Source: Elephas maximus indicus
Taxonomy: Eukaryota; Chordata; Mammalia; Proboscidea; Elephantidae
Length of the DNA stretch: 64,000 bases
Direction: 5' to 3'
Assembly: GCF_024166365.1 (NCBI RefSeq)
Contig: NC_064820.1
Location: 136,668,001-136,732,000, forward strand
Both the position numbers and the translations under genes were made by a program. This document shows positions 11,217 through 23,514 of this stretch, piece after piece. The first letter of the stretch is position 1; each line of letters opens with the position of its first letter. The notes below the pieces were generated by a model that saw only the letters and a program-made list of their open reading frames with translations, had not been told where the DNA came from and made no database searches.

Positions 11217-14200
11217 TTATAATAGTGGTCTCATACAATATTTATCCTTTTGCAGCTGACTAATTTCACTCAGCCCAATACCTTCCAGATTCCTCCAAGT
11301 TATGAAATGTTTTACGAATTCTTCATTGTTCTTTATCAATGCGTAGTATTCCATTGTATGAATATACCATAATTTATTTATCCATTCATCTGTTGATGGG
11401 CACCTTGGTTGCTTCCATCTTTTTGCTGTTGTAAACAGTGCTGCAATGAACATGGGTGTGCATATATCTGTTCCAGTAAAGGCTCTTATTTCTATAGGAT
11501 ATATTCCAAGGAGTGGGATTTCTGGATCATATGGTAGTTCTATTTCTAGCTTTTGAAGGAAGCGCCAAATTGATTTCCAAAGTGGTTGTACCGTTTTACA
11601 TTCCCACCAGCAGTGTATAAGTGTTCCAATTCTCCACAACCTCTCCAACATTTATTGTTTTGTGTTTTTTGGATTAATGTCAGCCTTGTTGGAGTGAGAT
11701 GAAATCTCATTGTAGTTTTGATTTGTATTTCTCTAATGGCTAATGATAGTAAGCATTTCCTCATGTATCTGTTAGCTACCTGAATGTCTTCTTTAGTGAA
11801 GTGTCTGTTCATATCCTTTGCCCATTTTTTAATTGGGTTGTCTTTTTGTAGTTGAGTTCTTGCAGTATCATGTAGATTTTAGAGATCAGATGCTGATCAG
11901 AAATGTTATACCTAAAAACTTTTTCCCGGTCTGTAGGTAATCTTTTTACTTTTTTGGTGAAGTCTTTGGATGAGCATAGGTGTTTGATTTTGTAGGAGGT
12001 CCCAGTTGTCTAGTTTCTTTTCTGCATTGTTAGTAATGTTTTATATACTGTTTATGCCATGTATTAGTGCTCCTAGCATTGTCCCTATTTTTTCTTCCAT
12101 GATCTTTATCATTTTAGATTTTTTATTTAGGTCTTTGATCCATTTTGAGTTCATTTTTTGTGCATAGTGTGAGGTATGGGTCTTGTTTCATTTTTTTGCA
12201 GATGGATATCCAGTTATGCCAGCACCATTTGTTAAAGAGACTAACTTTTCCCCATTTAACTGACTTTGGGCCGTTGTCAAATATCAGCTGCTTATATGTG
12301 GATAGATTTCTGTCTGGATTCTCAATCCTGTTCCATTGGTCTATGTATCTCTTATTGTATCAGCAACAGGCTGTTCAGACTACTGTGGCTGTTTAGTAGG
12401 TTCTAAAATCAGGTAGAGTGAGGCCTCCCACTTTGTTCTTCTTTTTCAGTAATGCTTTACTTATCTGGGGCCTCTTTCCCTTCCATATGAAGTTGGTGAT
12501 TTGTTTCTCAATTTCATTAAAAATGTTGTTGGAATTTGGATCAGAATTGCATTGTATGTATAGATAACTTTTGGTAGAATAGACATTTTTACAATGTTAA
12601 ATCTTCCTATCCATGATCAAGGTATATTTTTCCACTTATGTGGTTCTGTTTTGGTTTCTTGCAGTAGTGTCTTGTAGTTTTCTTTGTACAGGTCTTTTAC
12701 ATCTCTGGTAAGATTTATTCCTAAGTATTTTATCTTCTTGGGGGCTACTGTAAATGATATTGATTTGGTGATTTCCTCTTCAATGTTCTTTTTGTTAGAG
12801 TACAGGAATCCAACTGATTTTTGTATGTTTATCTTCTATCCTGATACTGTGCTGAACTCTTCTATTTCCTTCAGTAGTTTTCTTTAGGGTTTCCTGTGTG
12901 TAAGATCATGTCATCTGCAAACAGAGATACTTTTACTTCTTCCTTACCAATCTGGATGCCTTTTATTTCTTTATCTAGCCTAATTGCTCTGGCTAGGACC
13001 TCCAGCACAATGTTGACTAAGAGTGGTGATAAAGGGCATCCTTGTCTGGTTCCCGATCTCAAGGGAAATGCTTTCAGACTCTCTCCATTTAGGGTGATGT
13101 TGGCTGTTGGCTTTGTATAGATGCCCTTTATCATGTTGAGGAATTTTCCTTCTATTCCCATTTGCTGAGAGTTTTTATCATGGATTGTGCTGAACTTTGT
13201 CAAATGTCTTTTCTGCATCAATTGATAAGATCATGTGATTCTTGTCTTTAGTTTTATGTATATGATGGATTACATTAATTGTTTTTCTAAAATTGACCTA
13301 TCCATGTATACCTAATATGAATCCCACCTGGTAATGGTGAGTTATTTTTTCAATATGTTGTTGAATTCTATTGGCTAGAATTTTGTTGAGGATTTTTGCA
13401 TCTAAGTTCATGAGGGATATAGGTCTGTAAATTTCTTTTTTTGTGGTGTCTTTACCTGGTTTTGGTATCAGGGATATGCTGGCTTCATAAAATGAGTTTG
13501 GAAGTATTCCGTCCTTTTCTATGCTCTGAAATATCTTTATTAGTAACAGTGTTAACTCTTCTCTGAAAGTTTGGTAGAACTCAGCACTGAAGCCGTCTGG
13601 CCTGGGCTTTTTTTGTTAGGAGTTTTTTGATTACCTTCTCAATCTCTTCTTTTGTTATGGATTTATTTATTTGTTCTACCTCTGTTTGTGTTAGTTTAGG
13701 TAAGTAGCGTGCTTCTAGACATTCATCCATTTCTTCTGGGTTTTCAAATCTGTTAGAGTACTATTTTTCATAGTAACCCGATATGGTTCTTTTAATTTCA
13801 GTTGGGTCTGTTGTAATATCACCCATCTCCTTTCTTATTCGGGTTATTTGCTTCCTCTCCTGTTTTTCTTTTGTCAGTTTGGCCAGGGGTTTATCAATGT
13901 TGTTAATTTTTTCAAAGAACCACCGTTTGGTCTTGTTAACTCAATTGTTTTTTCTGTTTTCTATTTCATTTAATTCTGCTCTACTTTTTATTATTTGCTT
14001 TCTTCTGGTGCCTGAGGGTTTCTCTTGTTGCTCTCTTTCTATTTGTTTGAGTTGTAGGGATAATTCTTTGATTTTGGCCCTTTCTTCTTTTTGTATGTGT
14101 GCATTTATTGATATAAATTTTCCTCTGAGCACCACTTTAGCTGTGTCCCAAAGGTTCTGATAGGAAGTGTTTTCATTCTCATTGGATTCTATGAATTTCT

Positions 14201-15172
14201 TTATTCCATCCCTAATGTATTCTATAACCCAGTCGTTTTTGAGCAGGGTATTGTTCAGTTTCTAAGTGTTTGATTTCTTTTTCCTCCTTTTTCTGTTATT
14301 AATTTCTACTTTCATGGCCTTATGGTCAGAGAAGATGCTTTGTAATATTTTGATGTTTTGGATTCTGCTAAGGCTTGTTTTATGACCTAATATGTTGTCT
14401 ATTCTGGGGAATGTTCCATATGGGCTAGAAAAGAAAGTATACTTGGCTGCCGTTGGGTGGAGTATTCTGTATATGTCTATGAAGTTAAGTTGGTTGACTG
14501 TGGTATTTAGATCTTCCACGTCCTTAATGCGCTTCTTTCTGGATGTTCTGTCCTTCACCGAAAGTGGTGTGTTGAAGTCTCCTACTATAATTGTGGAGCT
14601 GTCTACCTCACTTTTCAATGCTGTTAGAGTTTTTTTATGTATCTTGCAGCCCTGTCATTAGGTGCATAAATATTTCATATGGTGATATCCTCCTATGGTA
14701 TAAAACCAAAAAACCAAACCCAGTACCATTGAGTTGATTCCGACTCATAGAGACCCTACAGGTCAGAGTAGAACTGCCCCATAGAGTTTCCAAGGAGCGC
14801 CTGGTGGATTCCAACTGCTGATCCTTTGGTTAGCAGCTGTAGCACTTAACCATTACACCACCAGGGTTTCCTCCTATGGTATATTGTCTGTTTAATCATT
14901 ATATAGTGTTCTTCCTTATCCTTTTTGGTGGATTTAACTTTAAAATCTATTTTGTCAGAAATTAATATTGCCACTCCTCCTCTTTTTTGATTGTTGTTTG
15001 CTTGATATATTTTTTTCCATCCTTTGAGTTTTAGTTTGTGTCTCTGAGCCTAGTGTGTGTCTCTTGCGGGCAGCATATAGATGAATCGTGCCACTCTCTG
15101 TCTCTTTATTGGTGCATTTAGTCCATTTACATTCAGTGTTATTATGGATAGGTATGAGTTTAGTGCTGTCAT
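11217..15172 (-). pseudogene. L1 ORF2 pseudogene (nested L1)
   Basis: The stop is at 11217-11219 and the inferred start ATG at 15170-15172, matching the usual L1 ORF2 start context. Endonuclease sequence (VGDFNTPLS, SDHKAMKVE) is readable at 14262-14618, the reverse transcriptase core with F-A-D-D near 12913-12924, and the C-terminal end at 11217-11812. The frame is shifted several times, and an AfroSINE interrupts the endonuclease region. A complete ORF2 would be about 1,275 codons. Confidence 0.85.
14703..14868 (-). mobile_element. AfroSINE, short form, with 15-bp target duplication
   Basis: A perfect 15-bp duplication, TCCTCCTATGGTATA, flanks it at 14688-14702 and 14869-14883. It lacks the central 45-nt block: TTTCCAAGGAGCGCC follows CCCCATAGAG directly. 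It sits in the endonuclease part of the nested L1 and so is younger than that L1. Confidence 0.95.
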
Positions 15173-15229
15173 ATCAAAGTCTTTTTGTGTGTGTTGTTGA
15201 CAGTTTCTTTTTCCCACTTAATTTTTTTG

Positions 15230-16640
15230 TGCTGAGTAGTTTATATATTTTTTCCTCGTATTTGTTTTTGTTGATTTTTCTTCTGCTGAGGCTCTATTTT
15301 TTTCTTGTACTTTATTTTGAGGAGTAGGATTGTTAGTCTCCTTTATGGTTACCTTAATATTTACCCCTATTTTTCTAAGTTTAAACTTACCTTTTATTTC
15401 TTTATATCACTTTGTGTTCCTCTCCATATGAAAGATCTGTGACTAGATTTCTTAGTCCCCCTTTATTGTTTTAATGCTGTCTTCTTTGACATAATAACAT
15501 CGCTGTTTCCCTGTTTTAAACTTTTTTTTTTTTTAATCTTGATTTATTTTTGTGATTTCCCTATCTGGGTTGATGTCTGATTGCTCTGTCCAGTGTTCTC
15601 GTCTTGGCTTGATACCTGATAATATTGATTTTGTAATCAGTGAACTCCCTTTAGTATTTCTTGTAGTTTTTGTTTGGTTTTTATAAATTTCCTAAACTGT
15701 TTATCTGGAAATGTCCTAATTTCGCCTTCATATTTGAGACAGTTTTGCTGGATATATGATTCTTGGCTGGCAATTTTTTTCCTTCAATGCTTTATATAAG
15801 TTATCTCATTGCCTTCTTGCCTGCATGGTTTCTTCTGAGTAGTCTGAGCTTATTCTTATTGACTGTCCTTTGTAGGTGACTTTTCATTTATCCCCAGCTG
15901 CTCTTAAAATTCTCCCTTTATCTTCAATTTTGCCAAGATTGATTGTGATATGTCTTGGTGACTTTCTTTTAAGATCTACCTTATATGGAGTTCAGTGAGC
16001 ATCTTTGATAGATATCTTCTCATCTTTCATGATAGCAAGGACGTTTTATGCCAATAAATCTTTAACAATTCTATCTGTATTTTCTGTTATCCCTCCCTGT
16101 CTGGTACTCCAATCTCTTGTAGGTTATTTCTCTTGAAAGAGTCCCACATGATTCTTAAAGTTTCTTCATTTTTTAAAATTCTTTTATCTGATTTTTCTAT
16201 ATATGTATTGGTGCCAAGTGCTTTATCTCCAATCTCACCAATTCTGCCTTCCACTTGCTCAGTTCTGCTCCTCTGACTTTCTATTGTGTTGTCTAATTCT
16301 GTAATTTTATTGTTAATCTTCTGAATTTCTGGTGCTGTCTTTCTATGGATTCTTGCAGCTTATTAAATTCATCGTGTTCTTGACAAACCTTTTTCATTTC
16401 TTCAGCTGCTTCATTTGTGTGTTCCTTGGCTTGTTCTGCTTATCACCTGATCTCCTTCCTAATCTTGACCCTGATGCCTTGAAGAGTTCTGTATATTAAT
16501 CTCTTGTATTCCAAATCTGGTAATTTCAAGAAGGAACCTTCATCCAGAAGATCCCCTGATTCTTTGTTTTGAGAGCTTGTTGAAGTGACCATGGTCTGCT
16601 TCTTTATGTGATTCGATATTGACTGTTGTCTCTGAGCCAT
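15230..16640 (-). pseudogene. L1 ORF1 pseudogene (nested L1)
   Basis: The ORF1 N-terminus reads MAQRQQSISNHIKKQ from the ATG at 16638-16640 and stays open to 16443. After that, stops and frameshifts break it. ORF1p is the trimeric RNA-binding chaperone of L1. The 3' limit is approximate, because I cannot place the original stop codon. Confidence 0.75.
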
Positions 16641-17885
16641 CTATAAGTTATTGTATTAGTTTATTTTAAGTTTGCTTACTGTATCCTAGCATCTTGCTTT
16701 GTTTTGTTTTGATATTCCCAGATAGGTTGCTTGAGTGAGCCAGCTTGATTATTTTCACCTTCAAAGCTCTAACATCCTGTCACCAGATGGCTAGAGCTGT
16801 TATCAGGTATATGAGCCTAGGAGTCCATTCACATCTCTTGTATAGATTCGGCTGTGGTGTCCAGGTAGTCAGTCATCAAGTGTGTGTTACAGGCTCTGTC
16901 CTACAGTTTTAGAGGAGCAGGGATGATTGGTGTAGGTACCAGTATCTGGTTGCAACAGGGGGTCATGCTCTGAACAAGGCAGGGGGCTGACAACCATCCC
17001 CTGAGTGTCTGTGAGGAAAGCCCATCCCTGTTCCCTAAAGTGTACAGGTGGGTGGGCTATGCATATGGACCATGGGCACTCAATGCTTTTGGGTGTAAGG
17101 ATTGTGAGGTACCATTTATCCTTGGACCCCTGTCACAGGTGGCCAGGTGACCTGTGTGGAGCCACCAGTCCTTAGGCCCCTGAGGTGGGTAGGTGAGGAC
17201 TGTGTTTAATAGGCAAAGTGGTGTCAAACATGAAACACCCACCTCTTCACCACACAGCTGAAACGGTTGGAGTCTGCCAACAAGGGCCTATTCTCCTGGA
17301 ATAGGCCCATACAGTTCCATGCAGGGGGAAAGATATTCAAAGTCCCTGGACCATTTTTGCCTGGACAGGAGCCGTTTCTGTCCTGCGCTCCCCAGGTTAG
17401 TAGAGCTGGCAAATTGTCTATTCCCCCAATTGTGAATGGCTCAGAGCCCTCAGCAGGACCTATCTTAGCCCCAGAGAAATCGACAGCCACTGAAGCTGGC
17501 TCGGGGGTGAGGACATGGTAAAATATACGGAAGTACTTAGCTTTTGCTGACAGTGCCATTCTTCTGTGGTTTTGGAGGTGTGAGTAGGCTGTGAGGCTGG
17601 TTGTTTCTCCCTGAGGAAACTGTGACCGAATGCTACTACCAGCCCCCCGCAGTCACTCCCAGGAATGGTGCCTGGGGGATCCCGGCAATTCAGGTCGGGC
17701 AACTCCTCTTTGCTTCTGAACCATCTCTCCCTGCTCTTGCTGCTCAGTCTGTTTTCTGTTTGCCTTTGATGTTCAGGGATCTTAGCTTGTCATAAATATA
17801 ATCGTTTCAAGTGTTTTTTTGGGTCTTTGTTTTAAGAGTGATCATGGGAAGCATCTGGCTACTCTGCCATCTTGGCTCCGCCTCT
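16641..17885 (-). promoter_or_regulatory. L1 5' UTR (nested L1), non-repetitive
   Basis: About 1.25 kb between ORF1 and the element start, richer in G and C than the coding part, with the usual start motif GCCAAGATGGCAGAGTAGCC at the 5' end. It should hold the internal L1 promoter. Short open frames on both strands here look accidental. It shows no tandem repeats, unlike the 5' UTR of the older L1. Confidence 0.75.
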
Positions 17886-18264
17886 GGTCTGTTCTTTTTT
17901 GATGTGTTTTTATTACTATAAATTGACCTCTGAGCAAAGCCTTTGCTGTGTCCCAAAGGTTTTGGTATTATGTTTTCATTCTCATTTGTTTGTAAGAGTT
18001 TTTTTATGCCCTTTGATTTCTTCTATTACCCGGTTGTTTTTAAGCAAGGTGTTATTCAGTTTCCATGTATTTGAAAATTTTTCCTTGCTCTTCCTGTTAC
18101 TGATTTCTACTTTTATAATGTTGTGATCTGAGAGGATGCATTGTATTATTTTGACATGTTATTTCTATGATTTTATTAAGGGTTGCTTTGAGGACTAAAA
18201 TGTGGTCTATTCTGGAGAATGTTCCATGTGTGCTGGAAAAGAAGGTATACTTTGCTGCTGTTCT

Positions 18265-18325
18265 TTAAAAAAAAAAACAAACCTATTGCTGTTGAGTTGA
18301 TTCCAACTTATAGAGGCCCTGTTGA
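18265..18325 (-). mobile_element. AfroSINE/RTE tail-only fragment
   Basis: An A-run followed by TGAGTTGATTCCAACTTATAG, the shared SINE/RTE 3' end in antisense, is embedded in the older L1. Only about 60 bp inserted. Confidence 0.65.
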
Positions 18326-20639
18326 GTACAGTGTTCTGTATATGTCTATGAGGTTAAGTTGGTTGATTCTGACCTTTAGGTCTTCTGTATCTGTGTTGAG
18401 TTTCTTTCTAGATGTTTTGTCCTTTACCAAGAGTGGTGTCTTGAAGTTCCCTAGTATTATTGTGCAACTGCCTGTTTCTCTTTTCAGTGCTATTAGAGTT
18501 TGTTTTATGTGTTTTAGAGCCCTGTTGATGGGTTTGTAGATATTTATTGAGGTTGGTAGATTATACCTTTAATTATTATATAATGTCCTTTCTTGTCTTT
18601 TATGGTCGATTTTGCCTTAACATTTATTTTATCTGAGATTATTATTGCCACTTCTGCTATTTTTTGGTTTACTATCTGATTGATATATTTGTTTTCCATT
18701 CTTTGATTTTTAATATATTTATCTTTTTGTGTGTCTTCTAGACAGCATATTACCAGGTTTTTTTTTTTTTTTAATCCATTCTGGGACTCTGTCTTTGTGG
18801 GTGCATTTAAGCCATTTCATTCAGTGTGATTATTGATAGGAATGAGTTTATTGCTGTCATACTGTTGTGCTTTTTTTTTTTTTTTGTGGCGCTGACATTT
18901 TCTTTGTTCCTCCTACATTCTTGTCCTGAGTTCCTTTTTTTTGTGGATTTTCTTTTGTTTCCTTTTGTTGTTATACAGTCTGTGTCTATGTAATCTTTAT
19001 TTATTTATTTATTTTACTTTGATGAGTAGTTTTGTTAGCTTTCTTTGGGGTTAATCATGAAAGTTACCCTTATCTTCCCAGATTTGCACTAGTCTTTTAT
19101 TACTTGATACCACCTTGACTTCCTTTCTATTTAAAAGTTCTATACCTATACCATTTGTTCCCCCTTTTATTGTTTTGACATTGTTGTCATTTACAGATTA
19201 ATATCTCTGTTTCACTCATTTAAGTCTTTTGGCTTAGTTTTAGTATTCAGAGTTTTTACTTAAGTTGGTATCTGGTCAATGATGTCTGTGTCCTAGACTC
19301 TGGTTGTTGTCTGAAGTTATTTGTTTTCTAACCAAAAGGTTCTCTTTAATATTTCTTGTTAAGTTTTGTTTGGTTTTTATGATTTCCCTTAATTTCTATT
19401 TAACTGGCAATGTTCTAATTTTGCGGTTTTGCAGGCTATATTATTCTTGTTCGGCAGTTTTTTTTTTTTTTTTTTCTTTCAAGGTTTTATATGTATCATC
19501 CCATTGCCTTTTTGCCTGCATAGTTTGTGCTGAGTAATCAGAGCTTAGTCGTATTGTTTCCTCTTTTGTAAGTGACTTTTCTTTTTCTCAATCTGCTCTC
19601 AGGATTCTTTCTTTGTCTTTATCTTTGGCAATGTGATTATGATGTGTCTTGGTGACTTTGTTTTGGGGTCTATCCTATATGGGGTTCATTGAGCTTTTTG
19701 GATGATCAGCTTTTTGTCTTTCATTATATTTGAGAAGTTTCCTGCCAGCAAATCTTCAATGATCTTCATTGTGTTTCCCATTTTCTACCCCTGTTTTGGA
19801 ACTCCGATCATACTCAAATTTTTGCTCTTGTTTGTGTCTTATATAATTCCTAGGTTTTCTTTTTTCCCTTCATTCTTCTGTCTGTTTTTTCTTCAGAGAA
19901 AATGGCATCTGCAGATTTGTTTTCAATCTCACTGATTCTGTCTTCTATTGTTTCAGATTTGCTTCTGAAACCTTATTGAGTAATCCATTTCTGAAATTTT
20001 GTTGTTTATCTTTTGAATTTCTAGCTGCTGTTTCTGTGTGATTTCTAATTGTTTATTTATTTTGACTTTTTTTTTTTTGTATTGTACTCCTGAATTCTTC
20101 TAGCTGTTTGTGTTTTCCTTGGTTTTGACTACATTTTTATTGGTTTTATCTGTGTTTTCCATGATTTTGCCAATTTTTTTCCTTGGTTTTGTCTGTTTTT
20201 TCCTTGATCTCTTTCCTAATCCCTTGCAGAATCATAAATATTAGTCTTTTGAATTCCATATCAGGTAGTTCCACTGACTTTTCTTCTACCATAAAGTTGT
20301 CTGATTATTTATTTTGGTCACTTGCTGGAGCCATCTTGTCCTACTTTCTTATATATTTTGATATTGTCTGCTGTCTCTGAGACATTAAAGTATTATTTTC
20401 TTTATTTATTGATTGTATGTTCATATGTTTCATTCTGCTTTTTTGTTTTGTTTTGATATGTCAGGATGGGTGGGCCTGGTGTGCTGTGCTGCTTGCTTGT
20501 CTGTGGGCATGATAGATCTCATGACCTTGTCTGGGTGGGTTGGGAAGTAACAGGCAGGGTGACCCTGCTTTGCTGTACACAGTTTGGCAAGGTGGGTGGG
20601 TGCTGTCTGCCTCCTAATGTTGGTCCAGATATGTGTGAG

Positions 20640-21620
20640 TGTTCACAGTACCTCATCAGATGGGTGGGGGTGTTGGATGGGGAGTGGTACTGGCTTGCTT
20701 TCCACCATTCAACTGCTGGTCAAGTGGTAGGATGGAGGGTGGTGAGGGCCAGGTGTAGTGGTGGGCCTCAGTGTCAGACGTGCTGTAGCTGGTGTGGCAC
20801 TGTTGGAGCCAGCGTCAATGGGGGGAGGTGGTGTATGGGGCCAGGTGGGGGGGAGAAAGAAAACAGAGAGGAAAAAGAAGGCTAGCCAGCAGGTGGTGGT
20901 AGGGTGGACCTGGCATCTGGCGAGAAGGGGAGGAATGGTGGCACACGGGGCTAGATGGGAGGTATAAAGAAAAGAAAGAAAATAAAAAATATAAAGTAAA
21001 TGGCAGTATGGCCAGGGCCAGAGGGAAGGAGGTGAGGTGGTGTACAGAGCTAGGTGGGAGGGAGAAAGAAAGGTAAGAAAGGGAAAAAAAAGACAAAAAA
21101 ATGTCACAGCAGGGACCAACGAGTGAGGACGGGCAGCACTGGGGCCAGTGAGAAGGGAAGGGAGGTCGCTTATGGGGCTAGTGGGAAAGAGAAAGAAAAG
21201 AAAGAGAAAAAGGAAGAAAAAATGGCAACATGGTGGGTGCCGGCAGGTGGAACAGGGCAGACCTAGGGTGGTGGTGTGCCATTGGCTCTTCAGCCATGGT
21301 GTTGTGGTGGGGGCTAGTGTGAAGGGGGAAAAGTTGGTGTGCTGGGCTACATAGGAGGGAGAAGGAACAGGAAGAAAGGGAAAAGAAAGAAAAAAGTAAA
21401 AAAAGAAAAAAATGGTGGCACTGTGGGTGCTGGCCAGTAGGGCTGAGGCGAACCCAGGCAGTGGTGAGCCGGTGCGCTGGTGGCTCTCTACCCATAATGG
21501 CATGGCAGGGGCTGGCAGGAAACAGGGAGAGGTGATGTATGGGGTTAGATGGAAGGGAGAAAGAAAAGGAAGAAATGAAAAAAAAAAAAAAAAAGCCATG
21601 TGGAAGGGAGGGTCGGGGGG
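20640..21620. repeat. Tandem purine-rich units in the older L1 5' UTR
   Basis: Six blocks of the form GGGAGAAAGAAA plus A/G-rich sequence begin near 20847, 20957, 21056, 21182, 21354 and 21552. GC-rich linkers between them share GGTGGTGTATGGGGC-like and GGCACTGTGGGTGCTGGC-like text. Spacing is 99 to 198 bp, so the units are partly deleted copies of a repeat of up to about 200 bp. This resembles, in architecture only, the monomer promoters of mouse L1. A 310-codon frame across it on the minus strand is a by-product of the low-complexity sequence. Confidence 0.75.
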
Positions 21621-22194
21621 CCCAGGGAGGAGGGGGCTCATTTTGTTGACCCTGGTGGTGAGGATTTTGCCTCAACTCACCAGAATGTCAAGGGGTGGGA
21701 AAAAGTGTTTCTCTGGGTACTGGGTGCTGTGTCTCCTGTCAGGAGCTCTGTGAATTTGCCTTCCCATACTCCCTGTCCAGGGTTGTTGCTGATTGTGCAT
21801 GAAGATGGCAATGCTGTGCTGTGTTAGTTGCATTTCTCTCCTTATTCTCTGTTTTTTTTTTTTTTTTTTGTCAGTTTTTTGCTTCCATTTGGTGTTCCAT
21901 CTAGTTCTTTATCCCTTCATTTGATGCTTAGGGTTCCAGGATTGATGTTTGTTTTGGTTTTACTTAGTTTTTCAGGTTTTTTTTTTGCTACACAGGGATT
22001 GCATGGTGCCTCTGTCTAGGGCACCATGTTGGCCTGTTTTATTTCTTATGTTTAATAGCTGGGTCTTTGATATTCATACTGGCTTCTTCTCAGGTCTTCT
22101 TCATATCATCTGTATATTCCTTTCTCTATATTGCTTTCCCATATTCTGTTGGACAAGTCATATTACTTTTCTAGGTCAGGTCCCTTAGTTGAAA

Positions 22195-22312
22195 ATTTAG
22201 GATAATACTTATTTTTCTGGGGTAGTTGAAATAATTAAATAAGAGAATATATGCAGAGCACTTATCACAGTGCTTGACACAGAGTAAGCACTCAAAATAT
22301 TCTTTAATAATT
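22195..22312 (+). repeat. MIR SINE fragment
   Basis: Contains GCACTTATCACAGTGCTTGA and CACAGAGTAAGCACTCAAAA, the conserved core and 3' part of MIR. Confidence 0.8.
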
Positions 22313-23361
22313 TTTGTATGCCATTTTCTATTTAATTATTAAAAATCAATCATTTTATACTATGCAATAAGCGTTGATAGTTATAGGAAAAGACCTATAC
22401 ATTTTACAAAAAATATTTACATGTTCTATATTGTTATCATATATTAGTAATGAGGTAGAAATTCTTTTATTATATGGGAATGCTAAATTTGTAGTGTGTT
22501 AGTAAGCTCCTGGCTCTCAAGCGAGCTTCATAAAGAAAGGTGAATGTCTAAGATCTAGTTGCATTTAAACTCTGCTGGTAGTTTTTTTTTAGTAGTTTTT
22601 TTGGAGTAGAATGTGATTGATATTCACCAAGCAATTGTTCACAAATTTAACTTCTCTATACCATCTTTGCTTTTATTTCCCCGAACTTTTACTTCTACTA
22701 AAATGCAGTTCCCTAAAGAGAGGTTATGAAAACGATTCTTTAGAGTGGTATTAAGTGCCAACTGCTGCTACTAGAGTTTTAGGAAAAATGATGCTCTTCA
22801 TATAAATATTTATCCCCAAAGTAATAAAATGCATAGATATAAAACAGGTGCTTTATGTGAAATATAATGTAAGGCAACGCTATAAAACACAACACACATT
22901 AAAATACCCCATGTTAAAATTTGTCAAAAATGTTTCTTCTTCCCATGATAAAGCTTGTCTATATTTTTCTAGGCTTTGATTGAAAACGCAAGGATCTACT
23001 AAGTGTTATGTTATGGGCATTTTGATTTCTAGTAATCACAGTAAAATTTATGTTAGTCCACCAAAAATACAAACCTAGACAGTCATGCACTACTCTCCAC
23101 AATGACCTTTCTCCTCAGTTTTAATGACTATTTTTCTCCCTTGAACACCACCATAAATTTTCATGCTTCCTGGGGGTTCCTTCTGATTCTCACTTTCCTC
23201 TCTGCTAAATCTGACACTCATCCTTCCAAACTTCTTTCATTCTGTTATGAAACCCATCTCATCTTTTAAGTTCCCATCAAAAAAATTACCTTTTCTATAA
23301 GGTCTTATATAACCTCATTCAGAATAAATATTTATCTTTGTTGTTGTTATTTTTAAAATAT
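22313..23361. other. Unannotated; possible L2 fragment
   Basis: Mostly AT-rich with no gene. The stretch near 23200-23330 (CTCATCTTTTAAGTTCCC, TAAGGTCTTATATAACCTC) weakly resembles an L2 3' region. Confidence 0.4.
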
Positions 23362-23514
23362 TTTTGTTTATATTGAGTCAATTCTGACTCAGCGACCCTA
23401 TAGAACAGAGTAGAGCTGTCCCATAGGGTTTCCAAGGAGCAGCTGGTGGATTCAAACTGCTGACCTTTTCATTAGAAACCAAACACTTAACCATTGCACC
23501 ACCCACCAGGGCTT
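23362..23514 (-). mobile_element. AfroSINE, short form
   Basis: The tail complement GAGTCAATTCTGACTCAGCG, then CCCATAGGGTTTCCAAGGAG with the 45-nt block absent, then the head complement ending in CACCAGGGC. Confidence 0.88.

Larger units (their letters stand above)
10200..17886 (-). mobile_element. Near full-length L1 inserted into an older L1
   Basis: On the minus strand the element begins with GAGGCGGAGCCAAGATGGC (complement near 17866-17884), a typical mammalian L1 5' start. It then has a 5' UTR (16641-17885), ORF1 starting at 16640, ORF2 (15172 to 11217), a 3' UTR and a poly(A) seen as a T-run from 10201. The span is about 7.7 kb including one AfroSINE. GTCTGTTC occurs at both edges (10192-10199 and 17887-17894) as the remnant target-site duplication. 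Frameshifts and stops show it is now dead. Confidence 0.93.
17887..22036 (-). mobile_element. Older L1, 5' part (right piece of a split element)
   Basis: It continues the L1 of 8691-10199: the endonuclease (18130-18860), an ORF2 start near 18860, ORF1 (ATG near 20383-20385, reading MSQRQQTIS, very like the younger L1), then a 5' UTR of about 1.65 kb. The element ends near 22036 around the complement of CCAACATGGTGCCCTAGAC. Coding regions carry many stops. Confidence 0.88.

Noticed and set aside
17224..17702. Short frames on both strands in the nested L1 5' UTR as an antisense ORF0-like gene
   Set aside because: ORF0 is known from primate L1s only. The frames are short and overlap each other on both strands, and the element is decayed.
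20640..21620. CRISPR-like regular repeats
   Set aside because: The units are tandem and unevenly spaced (99-198 bp), purine-rich, and sit in an L1 5' UTR of a mammalian genome.
20709..21641. 310-codon open frame on the minus strand, rich in Pro, Phe, Ser and His
   Set aside because: It is the pyrimidine-rich complement of the tandem units in the L1 5' UTR. Composition, repetition and location make it a by-product, not a gene.
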